Of a DNA stretch of 64,000 nt, positions 47,004 through 58,441 are shown piece by piece. The notes beneath the pieces are model-generated. The model had not been told where the DNA came from. It saw only the letters and a list, made by a program, of their open reading frames with translations, and made no database searches. This DNA is from Cercospora beticola. Taxonomy: Eukaryota > Ascomycota > Dothideomycetes > Mycosphaerellales > Mycosphaerellaceae. Every line of letters begins with the position of its first letter. The first letter of the stretch is position 1. Location: NCBI RefSeq assembly GCF_033473495.1, contig NC_088937.1, positions 3,844,001-3,908,000 on the forward strand. The letters are read 5' to 3'. Both the position numbers and the translations under genes were made by a program.

Positions 47004-47392
47004 TATTATAGTTCTACTCGCCGAAGGGTCGACTAACTAATCGGAGTCGGGTAGATATAGTAGCTAAATATAGTACCTATTAGGCAGACGCTAGGCACTC
47101 TACTACTACTCGCTCTATACTCTATTACGCTCTATAATAGAGAGCGCGAGAGCACTATAGAGTAGATAGCTAAGGACTAGCGAGTTTTATTTATATTTAG
47201 TAGCGATAAGTATCGCTTCTCTAGATAGTTATCGTATATAACTTACTATTCTATCTTACTAATTAGAATTAAGTAAACCTTCCTACTTTATTACTTTCCT
47301 CTAGACTACCCGATAAGCTTAAATCCCGATCGAGCTTAAGCTTCTACTTAGTAAGATCTTAAGTTATTAGCCTAGCGTAGATAAACTTAATA
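47004..47392 (+). repeat. 5' LTR of the Gypsy element
   Basis: 389 bp, starting TATTATAG and ending CTTAATA. The partner copy has the same length, and most differences are C/T or G/A. Confidence 0.92.
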
Positions 47393-50300
47393 GCTTTATA
47401 CGCTCTTAAGGATATCTACTATAGAAAGCTCTAGAGGGAATCCTACTCTTAATAAAGCAGAATCTAGCTATAGTAAGCTAGTCTAGGCCCCGAGACCGAC
47501 TCTACTAGATAACTCCGACGACGAAGATAGTAGACTAAGATTAAGAAACTTTAAACTAGCGAAGCCCGACTACTACTATAGAGATCGAAATAAGTTCGAC
47601 GATTAGGTTAACTAAATAGATATATTCCTTATATTTAACTCTATCGAAGGAAATCTTAAGACTATCTTTACTAGTACGTACCTCCGAGGTAGTATATAGA
47701 ACTAGATTAAACTCTACCTTAAGGTCTATCTAGATAGCGAAGAACGTTAGGATCTTACTAGTATATTTAGAGACTATACGACTTTTAAGATTAAACTTAA
47801 GGAGATCTTCGGATCTTCTAATAAAGTAACCTAAGCGATTAGAGTTATCTAGTACCTTAAGTAACGTACCTTAGTATCCGAGTATATAGTAAAGTTCGAG
47901 GAACACTTATAGGTAACTAGATAGGACTAATAGGCGTTAATAATAATATTTAGATATAGACTTAAAGACTCGGTTAAGGACTAGTTAATAAACTACGGAG
48001 GAATACTCGATACTCTAAAGAATTTAACCGAAGCGGCTATTAAGATCGATAACTAGCTCTACGAGAGAGCTCTAGAACGTAAGTACGACTCTAAGGTTAG
48101 AGGAACGGCCGAGTTTACTCTAGACTATAAAAGGAACTATAGATACTATTCGAAGCTAAATAACTAGTTTAATAAACTATACTATAGACTTTAACTAATA
48201 GAACTTAACGTAACCTAGAAAAGTCGTAGAATTAAAAGAAAAAGTAAGCTAAAGAGTAGGCTAAGTAAGAAATAAAGTAGCGATAAGACTTATTATAACT
48301 ATAGTAAACTAGGCTACTTCGTAAGAGATTATCGTTCTAAGAATATAGTATAGCTATAATCTATTAATATAATATAATAAAAGGAAGAAGAACGTAGAAG
48401 CTATAACGATAATTAGTCTCCTAAAGAAGTCCGGCTTCTAGGTATAATATTCTAGAAATAAAAGAATAAGGAAGGAACCTCGGAAACTAACTAACTTATA
48501 CTACTCGAACGACTTAACCGATAAATAAGCGAGATCGAGAACGAGATATACCTCCTTATCTTAAAGACCGGACTATAGTTAGACTAAGAATATAAACGAT
48601 TTAAGGAACTAATTCGATAGTATAGTAAGATAACTAGTAAGCTCGAAGCTCTAAGAAACGTAATAATCGAAGAACTTATAATAAAATAGACTTTCGGAAT
48701 AATATAATAACGAAGTATCCTAATATAGATCTACTAGGAAGAACGTTATAAATATAGAAGCCTTTACTAGCGATTCTATTATAATAATATATACTAAATA
48801 TATATCTCTTCTAAGAGGGAGAATAACTTCTTTCCGATCGAACTAATTCGAGAAGAAGATCCTCTAATCTAGTAATACGATAATAGAAGTAGACCTCTAT
48901 CTATTCTAGAGGAGCTATAAGAGCTAGTACTATACTTTAGACTTACTAAGGAAGAAACTAACGAATCTTATTACGAGAACTAAGAAAATATCTCTCCTAA
49001 AATTAACTCCGAGAAGAAAGAATAAGACTCGTCTATAAATAAAGAAGACGTATTAGAAGAATTATTTAAGAAGGAATTAGACTCGGATAACGAAATTATA
49101 ATATTTATATATACCTAGGTAGGAATTATATATAAAGTTATACTATTCCTAGCTATATAATAAGAAGATATATTTCTAAGGATTAGTAGGAAACGGTACC
49201 TATACTCTACTAAGTTCGATCGTATACTTAAGGAACTACGAGTTAAGCTCTAGAACTAACCGAGAGTCTCTATATAGTACGACTTTAGGTTACTTATATA
49301 GGAACTCGTTCCTATCGGAAGTATAATTACGCTATTTAGATATATTATACTAAGCGAAGAAATCGTACTAAACTTAGTATAAGAAAGTATACGCCGAATC
49401 TCCGAATAATATACTAAGATATAATAATATTAGTTAATATATACTTATATTAAAATACTAGAGGAGAAAGCTATATACGAAACGATTAAATATACGTTAT
49501 ACTAGATCCGAGAATAGTATAGGATATCTACTATCGAGACCTAGTCGAGAAAAGGATCGACTCTTAAGAAATAAGTATCTAAAGAGAGTTCTATAATATA
49601 GAAAGCGCTTAAGTATTAATATTAGTCTTTTATACTAATATTACTATTAATAGATACGAGGTCTAAGCTATAATTAATTCCGGAGTAAGCGGGAACTTTG
49701 CCTCTAAATTATTTATAAAGTAATATAGAATAGCTACTTAATCGAAGAACGAAGAGTATAAATTAATCGTAGTCGATAGATTATTATTACTAAGTATAGA
49801 ACGAGAAACTATTCCGTTACTACTTACTATCTAATAGTACTACGAGGAAATTATCTTAGATATTACTAATATAGCTAGTTATAACGTCGTACTAGGTATA
49901 CCTTAGTTAAGAAAGTATAATCTAATTATTAATTAGAGACGAGGAGTACTTAGGTTTAAATAATATAATTACGTTATCGATATTAACTCTATATAGCGAT
50001 AGAGTTTACTAATAGATAAAGCTAGTAGATAGATTAACGAAATAATACTCTAGCCGCCTAGAGCTACGAAACAATCGAGCCTAACTCGGATAGTTACTTA
50101 TAATAGTAAGGAGGATAACTAAGTTATAAGAATAGATAGAAGTAATATACTATCGAAGGATATAGCCTCGGTACCTACTATCTCTAAAGAGTATTAAAAA
50201 TAGACGAAACTCTTTAAGAAAGTAGAAGATATTACTACTTTACCTAAATACTAAATATAGGACTACCGGATTAACTTAATACTCGGAAAGGAGCCTCTAT

Positions 50301-53300
50301 TCGAGCTACTATAATATAAATCTAAATATACGCTCTAGGAAGAAGATAAGTAGCTATATAAAATACTAGCTAAGAGCTAGATACGGAAATCTAAGTCTAG
50401 TATAGGCGTACCTATTTTTAGTATTCTAAAGCCTAATAGGAAGATACGATAAGTCCTCGACTATAGGAAACTTAACGATATAATAATAAAGAACTAATAT
50501 CTATTGCCTAATATTAAGGAATTATAAGATAGACTTACTAGATTAGACTAGTATACGAAGATCGATCTATAAGACGTATTCTATACTATCTATATAGTAG
50601 AAGAAGAGGAATAGAAAATAGTATTTCGGATACGCTATAGACTCTATAAGTTTACTATTATACTTATAGGATTAACTAATACTCCGGCCTCTTACTAGAA
50701 GATAGTAAATAATATTCTTAGAGACTTACTCGATAATTATATTATCGCCTATATAGACAATATACTTATATATACTAAAGGCTCTCTATCGAAATACGTT
50801 AAAGTAGTCTAAGACGTCCTCTAGCGACTTATAAACGTCGGATTTAGAACTATATCCGAAAAGTACGAATTCTATAAGAAGGAAGTTAAATTCCTTAGAT
50901 TTATTATTAATACTAGAGGAATTGTAATCGACCTAGAAAAGATCGAATCTATTAAGATATAGCTAACTCCGAAGATAGTTAAGGATATATAGTTATTCCT
51001 TAGACTAGCTAACTATAATTAGAAGTTTATTAAGGACTACTCTAAGATTACTATACTACTATTAGACCTTATAAAGAAGGACTTTAAATAGAAATAGGAA
51101 TAGCAATATTAGAAAGTATTCGATAAGCTAGTATAGATATACTACGAAGCACTAGTACTAATAATATTTAATACGAAGAAACTAGTCTTTATCGAGACTA
51201 ACGTATCGGATCTAGCTATAGGAGTATACTTTATATAGATATATAATAGGAAACGATACCTAGTAGCTTATTACTTAAGGAAAATATTACCTATAGAATA
51301 AAACTATAATATCTATAATAAGGAACTACTAGCTATTATTATAGCTCTATAATACTAGAACTATTATATAGAAGGAGTACTAGAACTAACGATTCTTTCT
51401 AATTATAAGAATCTAACCTACTTTACTACGACTAAAATACTAACCTATAGGTAAGCCTACTAGTCGGAACTACTCGGATAGTATAAGTTCGAAATCTACT
51501 ATACTCTAGGAAAAGAGAATAGTAGATTAGACGCTCTAAGTCGAAGAGTCGACTATATAGAAGAAAAAGAACTTATATAGTAACGAGTTCTTAAAGCTAA
51601 TCCCGATAGAAGCCTTAGTACTAATACTTAGGAATTTAATAATATAATACGAATCCTTAATAATACCGAGAAATAGTTCCTAATACTATAAGGAAAATAC
51701 TAGATATCTAAAAACCGAAAGGAAGAATATATACGATAATATTATAACGATTTCTTAAAAGAATACCTAGGAGTAACTAAGACTATAGAGCTTATCTAAA
51801 GAAGTTTTAGCTTCCTATAGATATAATAGAAGATACTTAAGTATATTAAGCGCTACGAGTATTACTAAAGAAACAAAGCAGAACGATACGCTAAGTATAG
51901 ATATATATAGTTTAGAACTCTACTATAATAACTATAGGACGAAGTTATAATAGACTTTATTATAAAACTCCTACTATTAAAAGATAAAGTTACTAAAAAT
52001 ACGTTCGATATAATTATAGTTATAGTCGATAGACTTACTAAATATATATACTTTATACTCGTAAGCGAAAAATATATAGTAGAACAGCTCGGATACCTCG
52101 TAATAGATAGGCTAGTACGATATTACGGATTCCTTAAAATATTTATTATAGACTATAATAAGCTATTTATATTAAACTACTAGAAAATACTAGTCGGAAC
52201 TATCGGAATTAAATATAAACTATCTATAGCCTATTATCTAGAAACGGATAGATAAACAGAAAGGATAAACTAAACTCTAGAATAATATCTACGATACTAT
52301 ATTAACTATATATAAGATAATTAGGTTACGTTACTCCCTATAGTATAAATAGTACTTAATAACTATAAGTCGGAGACTATATAGGCTACGCTATTCTTTT
52401 CGAATTATAGGCAAAATCTAAACCTATTCGGAGCTCTATATAGTTATTTCTAAGCTAAAAGAGCTATAGTTATAGTATAAGATATAAAAACTATTTATAA
52501 GGAACTCGAGAACTATATCTAAGACTTATAAATAATAATTACTAAATCTAGAAAAAACAAAAGAAAAATAGTATATTAACTTAAGAAGAGAGATAAGGTC
52601 TATCTTCTTATAAAAAATCTAAAAATAAGAAAGAAAACTAAGAAACTAGATTATATTAAAGTCGGACTATTTTTAATTAATAGAGTTAGAGGACTAGTTA
52701 ACTACCGACTTAAACTACTAAGAGATATAAAGATCTACCTAGTATTCTATATATTACTATTAGAACCTACCGACGCCGAAACTCTATACTAAGAAATATT
52801 TTACTTCTAGCTAGAAGAAGAAAATAAGTTCGAAGTCGAAAAGATCCTAGAACGAAAAAGTTAGAAATACTTTATTAAGTAGAAGAGATACTCCGAATTA
52901 GATAATACCTAGGAACTAAAATTAAGCTTTACGAATTGTCGTTAGCTACTAATAAAGTTCTACTAATAATAGAAGGATCCCGAAGAGAGAGAAGACTCTA
53001 AACCTAGAAATCTAAGGAGAAATCGTAGCTCTCTTAAGTATAAAGTCCTATATTAGAAGCGAAAGATAGAAGTCTTTATTAACGTTTCTAGACCTAGCCT
53101 CGTACGACTCCTTAGCCTCTAAGTTACGAATATTTGCCTTCTCTACTACTAAGGCCTTATTAGTACGACTATTAATAAGATCTATCTATTTCTATAACTG
53201 CTCCTTATAAGTATATACGATATCTAAGGCCTCGCGAACCTTATCCTACTTAGCTCGAGCCTTCTTAATCTACTTTAAAAGCTTCTTCTTTTAGCTAATT

Positions 53301-53602
53301 AAGCGATTAAACTCGGAACGAGTTACTTTAATATTATACTTAAGATTATAACGATTATACTTATTATACTAACCCGACCGAATATATACCTTATAGACCT
53401 ACTTCTATAACTAATAGTATAAATAAGCTTAAACTATAACTTCTCCGAAGACGTCGATAAAATCTATATAACGTTTTCTCCGAATTATACTTATACCTAG
53501 AAGTATATCTAGAAAGAAAAGGAAGATATATTCTAGAAAACGGAAACTAGGTAGACGAGTTATAAAGTTAGCTTAGGACGAGCTAAGCTAGAAGAGGGAT
53601 AG

Positions 53603-53991
53603 TATTATAGTTCTACCTACCGAAGAGTCGACCGACTAATCGGAGTCGGGCAAATATAGTAGCTAAATAGAGTACCTATTAGGTAGATACTAGGCGCTCT
53701 ACTACTACTTACTTTATACTCTATTACGCTCTATAATAGAGAGCGCGAGAGTACTATAGAGTAGATAGCTAAGGACTAGCGAGTCTTATTTATATTTAGT
53801 AGTAATAAGTATCGCCTCTCTAGATAGTTATTACGTATAACTTACTATTCTATCTTACTAATTAGAATTAAGTAAACCTTCCTACTTCGTTACTTTCCTC
53901 TAGACTACCTAATAAGCTTAAATCCTAATCGAGCTTAAGCTTCTACTTAGTAAGATCTTAGGTTATTAGCCTAGCGTAGATAAACCTAATA
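53603..53991 (+). repeat. 3' LTR of the Gypsy element
   Basis: 389 bp, ending CCTAATA and followed directly by the TTAAG target duplication. Confidence 0.92.
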
Positions 53992-55617
53992 TTAAGTATA
54001 TAACTTTATTAATATTATTATTCTCTAATAGAAATTAAAATACTTTAGATACTATAGAAGGCTCTATATCTTCTTAAGTAGTATATACTTTCTTAGAAAA
54101 CTTCCTTAAGATTTATCTTTTCTTAAGGAATTAGACTTTTAAGTTAAGTTTCTTTACTATTTCTTTTAATACTTCTTTATCTAGTAAAGATCTTCTCCTA
54201 AATATACTCTCTCTAAGTAGTATTCTTCTCTTCTCTACTCTACTAGTCTATCTTAAGTTAATAGTTCTCTTAGCTTTATTAAAGTATAGATACTTAGTAA
54301 TATCTCTAAAATACTTCTTCTTATAGAGATAGTATTTTAGCTTTATACTTTAGATTTCTCTTCTTTTAGTAAATATTACTATTTCTTATAACTAGTATCT
54401 ATACTATATTAACTTCTCTACTTTAAGAAGTTAGAGGATTTCTTTAGAGTTTAAGTCCTTCTAAGCTTAAATAGTCTATCTTATACTCTTATACTTAGCT
54501 AGGAGTATAAAGAGTAGATACTTAATCCTTATATTAGGAGTCTTATAGTATAACTCCTTCTAGTTAATCTCTATAATCCTCCTTCTAAGATTACTAAAGT
54601 AGACTTATAATTTCCTAATTATATTTCCTAGTTCTATTTTAAAGGTTATAAATTCTTAGATAATAGCTATTATATATACCTATTAGACTTTGCTATATTT
54701 CCTATATAGCTTTATCTAGATATTATATACTCTTATCTTATCTATTACTTTATTTTAGTTATCTATATAAAGACTTTCTATTAGAATATAGATTGCCTTT
54801 ATATTATCCTTCTACTATTTTAGGCTAAACTCTAAAAATATAGTACCTTTCTCTTTACTTAATAAAGCCTTAGATACTTTAGATTTAGCTAGAGTAGGTA
54901 CTAATAATCTCTTTAAGTCTAAGATTATCTAGAAGATTTCTTTTTCTCTAAGTATATTCTCCTATAGCTTAAACTATAGTCTCTAGTTCTCCCTTATTAG
55001 AATTAGTATTCTCTTCCTATCTAATTTACTTATTAAATCTATTTCTATAAAATTAAATAAATAAATCTAAACTCTAGAAATATAAGCTCTTTTAATCTAA
55101 TTAGTAGCTTCTAGATTTCTACTTTCTCTAGTTACTAAGACTCTTCTCTCTTAGCTAAGATATCTAAGAACTCTTTTCTTTTATAGAAGTTAGTTAGGTT
55201 CTTAGGTAGAGAACCTCTAAAAGATCTACTTTCTTAGAAGAGTACTACTAGCTAGTTCTAAGGTATTAGTAGTACTTAGTACTTAGGCCTAGTCTTATCT
55301 ACTTAAGTACTATAGTCTAAAGCTAATTCTTTCCTCTTTATACTTCTTTAGTATACTTCTCTTTTATAGTAGAGTATATCTTACTAGGCTTTTCTCTATC
55401 TTACTTACTCTTTAGAGACTTCTAGCTTATAACTAGGATTTTCTAAAGCTTTAAGGTAGTATAGATAGGATATACTTCTAGTCTTCCTTATACTCTTTTC
55501 CTACTTCTCTATCTAGTTAATACTATAGGTCCTATAAGAGGTAATACGTATTACTTTAAGAATAAGAAGGCTAACTCTTTCTACTTAGAGCCTCTCTATA
55601 AACCTAGGCTTATAACC

Positions 55618-55847
55618 TATTAAATTATATTCTTATAGGCACTCGTCGGATAGGTATAATATAGTAGAAGTAGAGATAATAAGTAGGAACTAATCGAGTT
55701 AATTATATTAGTTAGTTATAAGTTATATCTTACTCCTAAGATAGGTATTAGCTAGGTTATATAACCTAGTATTATATAACCTATATTACCTAATCCTAAT
55801 CTCTAAAGTATCTCTTAGAATATCTAACTAGACTATACTTTCTAATA
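55618..55847 (-). repeat. 5' LTR of Copia element B
   Basis: 230 bp. It is immediately preceded on the plus strand by AGGCTTATAACC, the same initiator-tRNA-type primer site as element A. Confidence 0.9.
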
Positions 55848-56250
55848 ATATCTACTATACTTTTATATATCCTTCTTCTTACTTCTCTTTCTCTTCTAAC
55901 CTCTACCTAAATATACTACGCTTCCGACGGCTCTAAAGCTATAGACTAAAAAGCCTACCTAGGCGTAAACTCTATATTTCTAGATCTCTACTATAAAAGC
56001 TCTAATAGCTAGCCGAATATCGATCTCTACTTATTAAATAGCTTTTATATAAGTACGATAGTAGAGTATTTATACTAAGGTAGCTATACGAGTAAGAACT
56101 AGTTAGGATATAAGAATAAGTATATAAGTTATAAGTTCCTACGCCTAATATTAAGTATTATAATAGCGCACGCATTAGGAAATAAATTGTTAATTAATAG
56201 ATTTAGTAGTTTATAGAGCCGACTACGCAGTTATAATACCTTACTATACA
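55848..56250. repeat. RIP-mutated right edge of the island
   Basis: AT-rich, CA/TG-poor sequence after the Copia LTR. It grades into normal DNA near 56250 and probably includes mutated 5' sequence of the pseudogene that follows. Confidence 0.5.
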
Positions 56251-56835
56251 CTACAATCGGAGAATTTGTATTGTTGCGGGTTTATTAACGATACGCGGAC
56301 ACGAAGTTGTTGCTCGAATCGCGAAGGGTATGATTTTTCGGCTAATGGGGCGCCGACGTTTTTGGGGCCTTTGAATACGACGATGTTGGAGGATGGATCG
56401 ACATCGACGACAAGTGCAACTACGAGCACGACGACGACGACGACGAATGATGATAATGGGACTGAGGTTCAAACGGTACAAGAGACTGTTACAGTTACAG
56501 CTTCAGCTTCCGGGACGGATGTGGATTCGGATACTGTTAAGCGAGGAACGGCGATTGGAGTAGGAGTCGGTTGAGGGGTGCCTTTGGGAATTGCATTGGG
56601 CACGATTGCGTGGTTATGGGCACGATTGAGGAAGATTGAGAACGCGAAACAACAAGCGTTGATGGGAAACGCTTCTGCAGTCGCTCTGGGCGAGGGTCAT
56701 GCGCCGGCTGGGTGGAGAAGTCCTGGATATGTCGACAGTCCTGGCTCTGAGCCTGCGGAGCTTAAGCCTTCGCATGCGATCAGCGAAGTTTCGAGTGAGA
56801 GGCGACCAGTGGAAGCACCGACGGAGAGGATGTAA
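56251..56835 (+). pseudogene. Decapitated fungal Cys-rich single-pass membrane protein
   Basis: The frame enters from RIP-mutated DNA without a start codon. It reads YCCGFINDTRTRSCCSN, a Cys-rich extracellular module known from many ascomycete surface proteins, then a Thr/Ser-rich stalk, then the start of a membrane helix (GTAIGVGVG). A TGA at 56572-56574 interrupts the helix, after which the same frame continues GVPLGIALGTIAWLWARLRK and a cytosolic tail to the stop at 56833-56835. The N-terminal part with the signal peptide is missing. Both the lost 5' end and the stop fit damage spreading from the neighbouring repeats. Function unknown. Confidence 0.75.
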
Positions 56836-57172
56836 CTGGCTCTGGGGAGAAGAGGATGATTGAGAAATGCAACTGCAGTGAGACGCTGGACCCGATCTTA
56901 AGAGGACACGAGAACTTGAATTTGGAGCTTCACCAATATGCTTCGATGAAGTGCGGAATATGTGGCTGCTATCACGGGAAGCACAGTCTTCCAGTGTCTT
57001 CCAGCGATCTCAGGAAGCCGACAAGATTCGACACTGAGGTCTATTCCAAGCTCAATGTATAGACGACCTGCGTTAATATGGCCCATCATCCAACGTTCGT
57101 CGAGAGATCGTAATTCGAGCGTTTTGTCCAACAATGAGAATGCGCGCACTTACGTGCTTGTTCTGGCCATGC
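56836..57172. other. Intergenic
   Basis: The 3' flanks of the pseudogene and of the nuclear-protein gene. No feature was recognised. Confidence 0.45.
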
Positions 57173-58441
57173 TCAGCGACCATAGGCCTCCTTCGGGAAC
57201 GCATCCCACTCCTGCTCATACTTGTACACACTCTTCCCGGACCACCTCGGACCAGGCCTCCGCTTCCCAGTAAACTCACAAGGTTCATTGAACATGCTGT
57301 GAAAGACCCCGTACACGCCACCCTTCCCATCGAACTCAATCTCGCCAAAACACTTCTTCCCGAAACGAAGAGTATTGTCCCAGCTGTCCCTCGCGCGCCA
57401 ACCAAAGGTCAGCTTTCGATTGAAGTCGATCTCGTCCATTTTGACGACGCCGGACTTCATGGCGAGCTCGAAACCACCCCAGGTGATGCCCGATTCGACG
57501 TTGACTTCTATGAAGAGTCGGAGATTTGGTTCCTCGTTGGGAAGTTGTTCCGTGATCTGAGGGCAGTGGATCGAGTAGACTCCGGTGATCTCCCATTTCT
57601 CGGGAGGCATGTCGACTCGGGTGTCCATGGCATTTTCGTCGAAAAGGTAGCCCTCGTGCTTTACAGTGGAGGATGCTGGTCGCATGGGAGTTGCTTTGGG
57701 AGCTGCAGGCTCCGACTTGACCTTTGCTTCTTTCTTAACTGGCGCTGCTTTTGACTTGGTAGCAGGTGTCGGTCTCGAGTCGGACGCGGAGCTCTGGAAC
57801 GGGTTGTCGTTGGAGAAGGAAGCCTTTCCAAGCGGCTTCTCGGAAGTCTTCGGCGTTGCTGGAACGCTCGATGATGCTTTGATTGCATTGGTAGCAGCAA
57901 CTTTCTTGGGCGCAGCAACAGCCTTAGTCGTCTTAGTTGTCGAGTCGGTCTTCTTCTGCTTCTTGGTTGCCACGGCATCACCATGGTCAATGTCGATTGA
58001 CACATCGCCGACCCGAACCGAGACCTTCGTCCTCTTGGAGCTCGATTCCATCTCCTCCTCTCTACCGCGCTTAGTCGCCTTACCGCTAGGCGTCGAATTC
58101 GATTTCGTAGCCTTCCTCACAGCGGCAGCATACTCCTTCTTCATCTGCGCTTCCATGTCGGCAAGATGCGGCGGCTGCGTCTTCAATTTCCCTTGAGCCA
58201 AAGCTTGCGACAACCTGATCTTGGCAGTGTCTTTTTGTTTACTGCGTTGCAAGCCATAGTGGATTAGTTGTGCTTCCCACCTATGGCCTACTTGATCCTT
58301 TGCGACATTCTTGCCATTCAGGAGAGCTTTCAATTCGGACTCGGATGCTCGTGGATGGCGCTTGAGCTCGCCGCCAACGTCTACGAGCAACACGTCGCGA
58401 TAGAGAAACTCGCCGCGCACCACCGGCGGGATGGCAGCCAT
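57173..58441 (-). CDS. Conserved fungal nuclear-type protein, function unknown
   Basis: A 422-aa intron-less gene starting at ATG 58441 (MAAIPPVVRGEFLYRDVLL). The frame is open further upstream, but that extension is low-complexity and its first codon is GTG. There are three parts. An N-terminal helical domain (1-115) has a SAP-like ring (SESELKALLNGKNVAKDQVGHRW ... AKIRLSQAL). A Lys/Ala/Ser-rich disordered middle has nuclear-localisation-like clusters (KRGREEE, SSKRTKVS, KKQKK). A conserved C-terminal domain (about 310-422) contains WEITGVYSIHCPQI, LFIEVNVESGITWGGFELA and FGEIEFDGKGGVYGVF. I know no function. It lies intact between two pseudogenes. Confidence 0.8.
   Translation of the reverse strand: MAAIPPVVRGEFLYRDVLLVDVGGELKRHPRASESELKALLNGKNVAKDQVGHRWEAQLIHYGLQRSKQKDTAKIRLSQALAQGKLKTQPPHLADMEAQMKKEYAAAVRKATKSNSTPSGKATKRGREEEMESSSKRTKVSVRVGDVSIDIDHGDAVATKKQKKTDSTTKTTKAVAAPKKVAATNAIKASSSVPATPKTSEKPLGKASFSNDNPFQSSASDSRPTPATKSKAAPVKKEAKVKSEPAAPKATPMRPASSTVKHEGYLFDENAMDTRVDMPPEKWEITGVYSIHCPQITEQLPNEEPNLRLFIEVNVESGITWGGFELAMKSGVVKMDEIDFNRKLTFGWRARDSWDNTLRFGKKCFGEIEFDGKGGVYGVFHSMFNEPCEFTGKRRPGPRWSGKSVYKYEQEWDAFPKEAYGR

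Larger units (their letters stand above)
47004..53991 (+). mobile_element. Gypsy chromovirus-type LTR retrotransposon, RIP-inactivated, nested in element B
   Basis: 6,988 bp with 389 bp LTRs at both ends and a perfect TTAAG target duplication (46999-47003 and 53992-53996). The domain order is readable on the plus strand. A gag zinc knuckle lies at 48291-48332 with all its Cys and His codons turned to Tyr. A protease Asp-Ser-Gly is now Asn-Ser-Gly (49676-49684). The reverse transcriptase YIDN is at 50750-50761. The integrase C-terminal region (TLE.YLRYYINY, about 52260-52440) follows, then a chromodomain-like segment at 52832-52918 (EVEKILERK ... KYFIK.KRY). Stops stand where Gln (CAG/CAA) or Trp (TGG) codons belong. 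A purine-rich tract (GAAGAGGGAT) precedes the 3' LTR. Confidence 0.93.
42724..55847 (-). mobile_element. Copia LTR retrotransposon (element B), split by a nested Gypsy element
   Basis: 230 bp LTRs lie at 42724-42953 and 55618-55847. Removing the nested Gypsy leaves about 6.1 kb, a normal Copia length. Orientation is minus: the primer-binding site abuts the right LTR and the polypurine tract the left. On the minus strand at 44357-44368 the codons read Tyr-Ile-Asp-Asn within LTYIDNILII, the Copia reverse-transcriptase YVDD box with its last Asp changed by GAT-to-AAT. Flanking 5-mers differ (AGTAC left, ATATC right), so no target duplication remains. Confidence 0.85.
38273..56250. repeat. RIP-mutated retrotransposon island
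   Basis: An 18 kb block with almost no CA or TG dinucleotides, a large excess of TA, and stop codons in every frame, so that no frame reaches 60 codons. This is the signature of repeat-induced point mutation (C-to-T at CpA on both strands). It contains at least three LTR retrotransposons, described separately, one nested in another. Borders are abrupt, and genes on the right edge are damaged. In other fungi such islands are usually heterochromatic. Confidence 0.95.

Noticed and set aside
38273..56250. Mitochondrial, centromeric or foreign AT-rich DNA as the origin of the island
   Set aside because: Retrotransposon LTRs, target duplications and codon-level CpA-to-TpA changes explain the composition; low GC alone would not remove CA and TG so selectively.
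38273..56250. CRISPR array or tandem satellite inside the AT-rich island
   Set aside because: Repeats are paired LTRs at kilobase distances, not short regular repeats with spacers.
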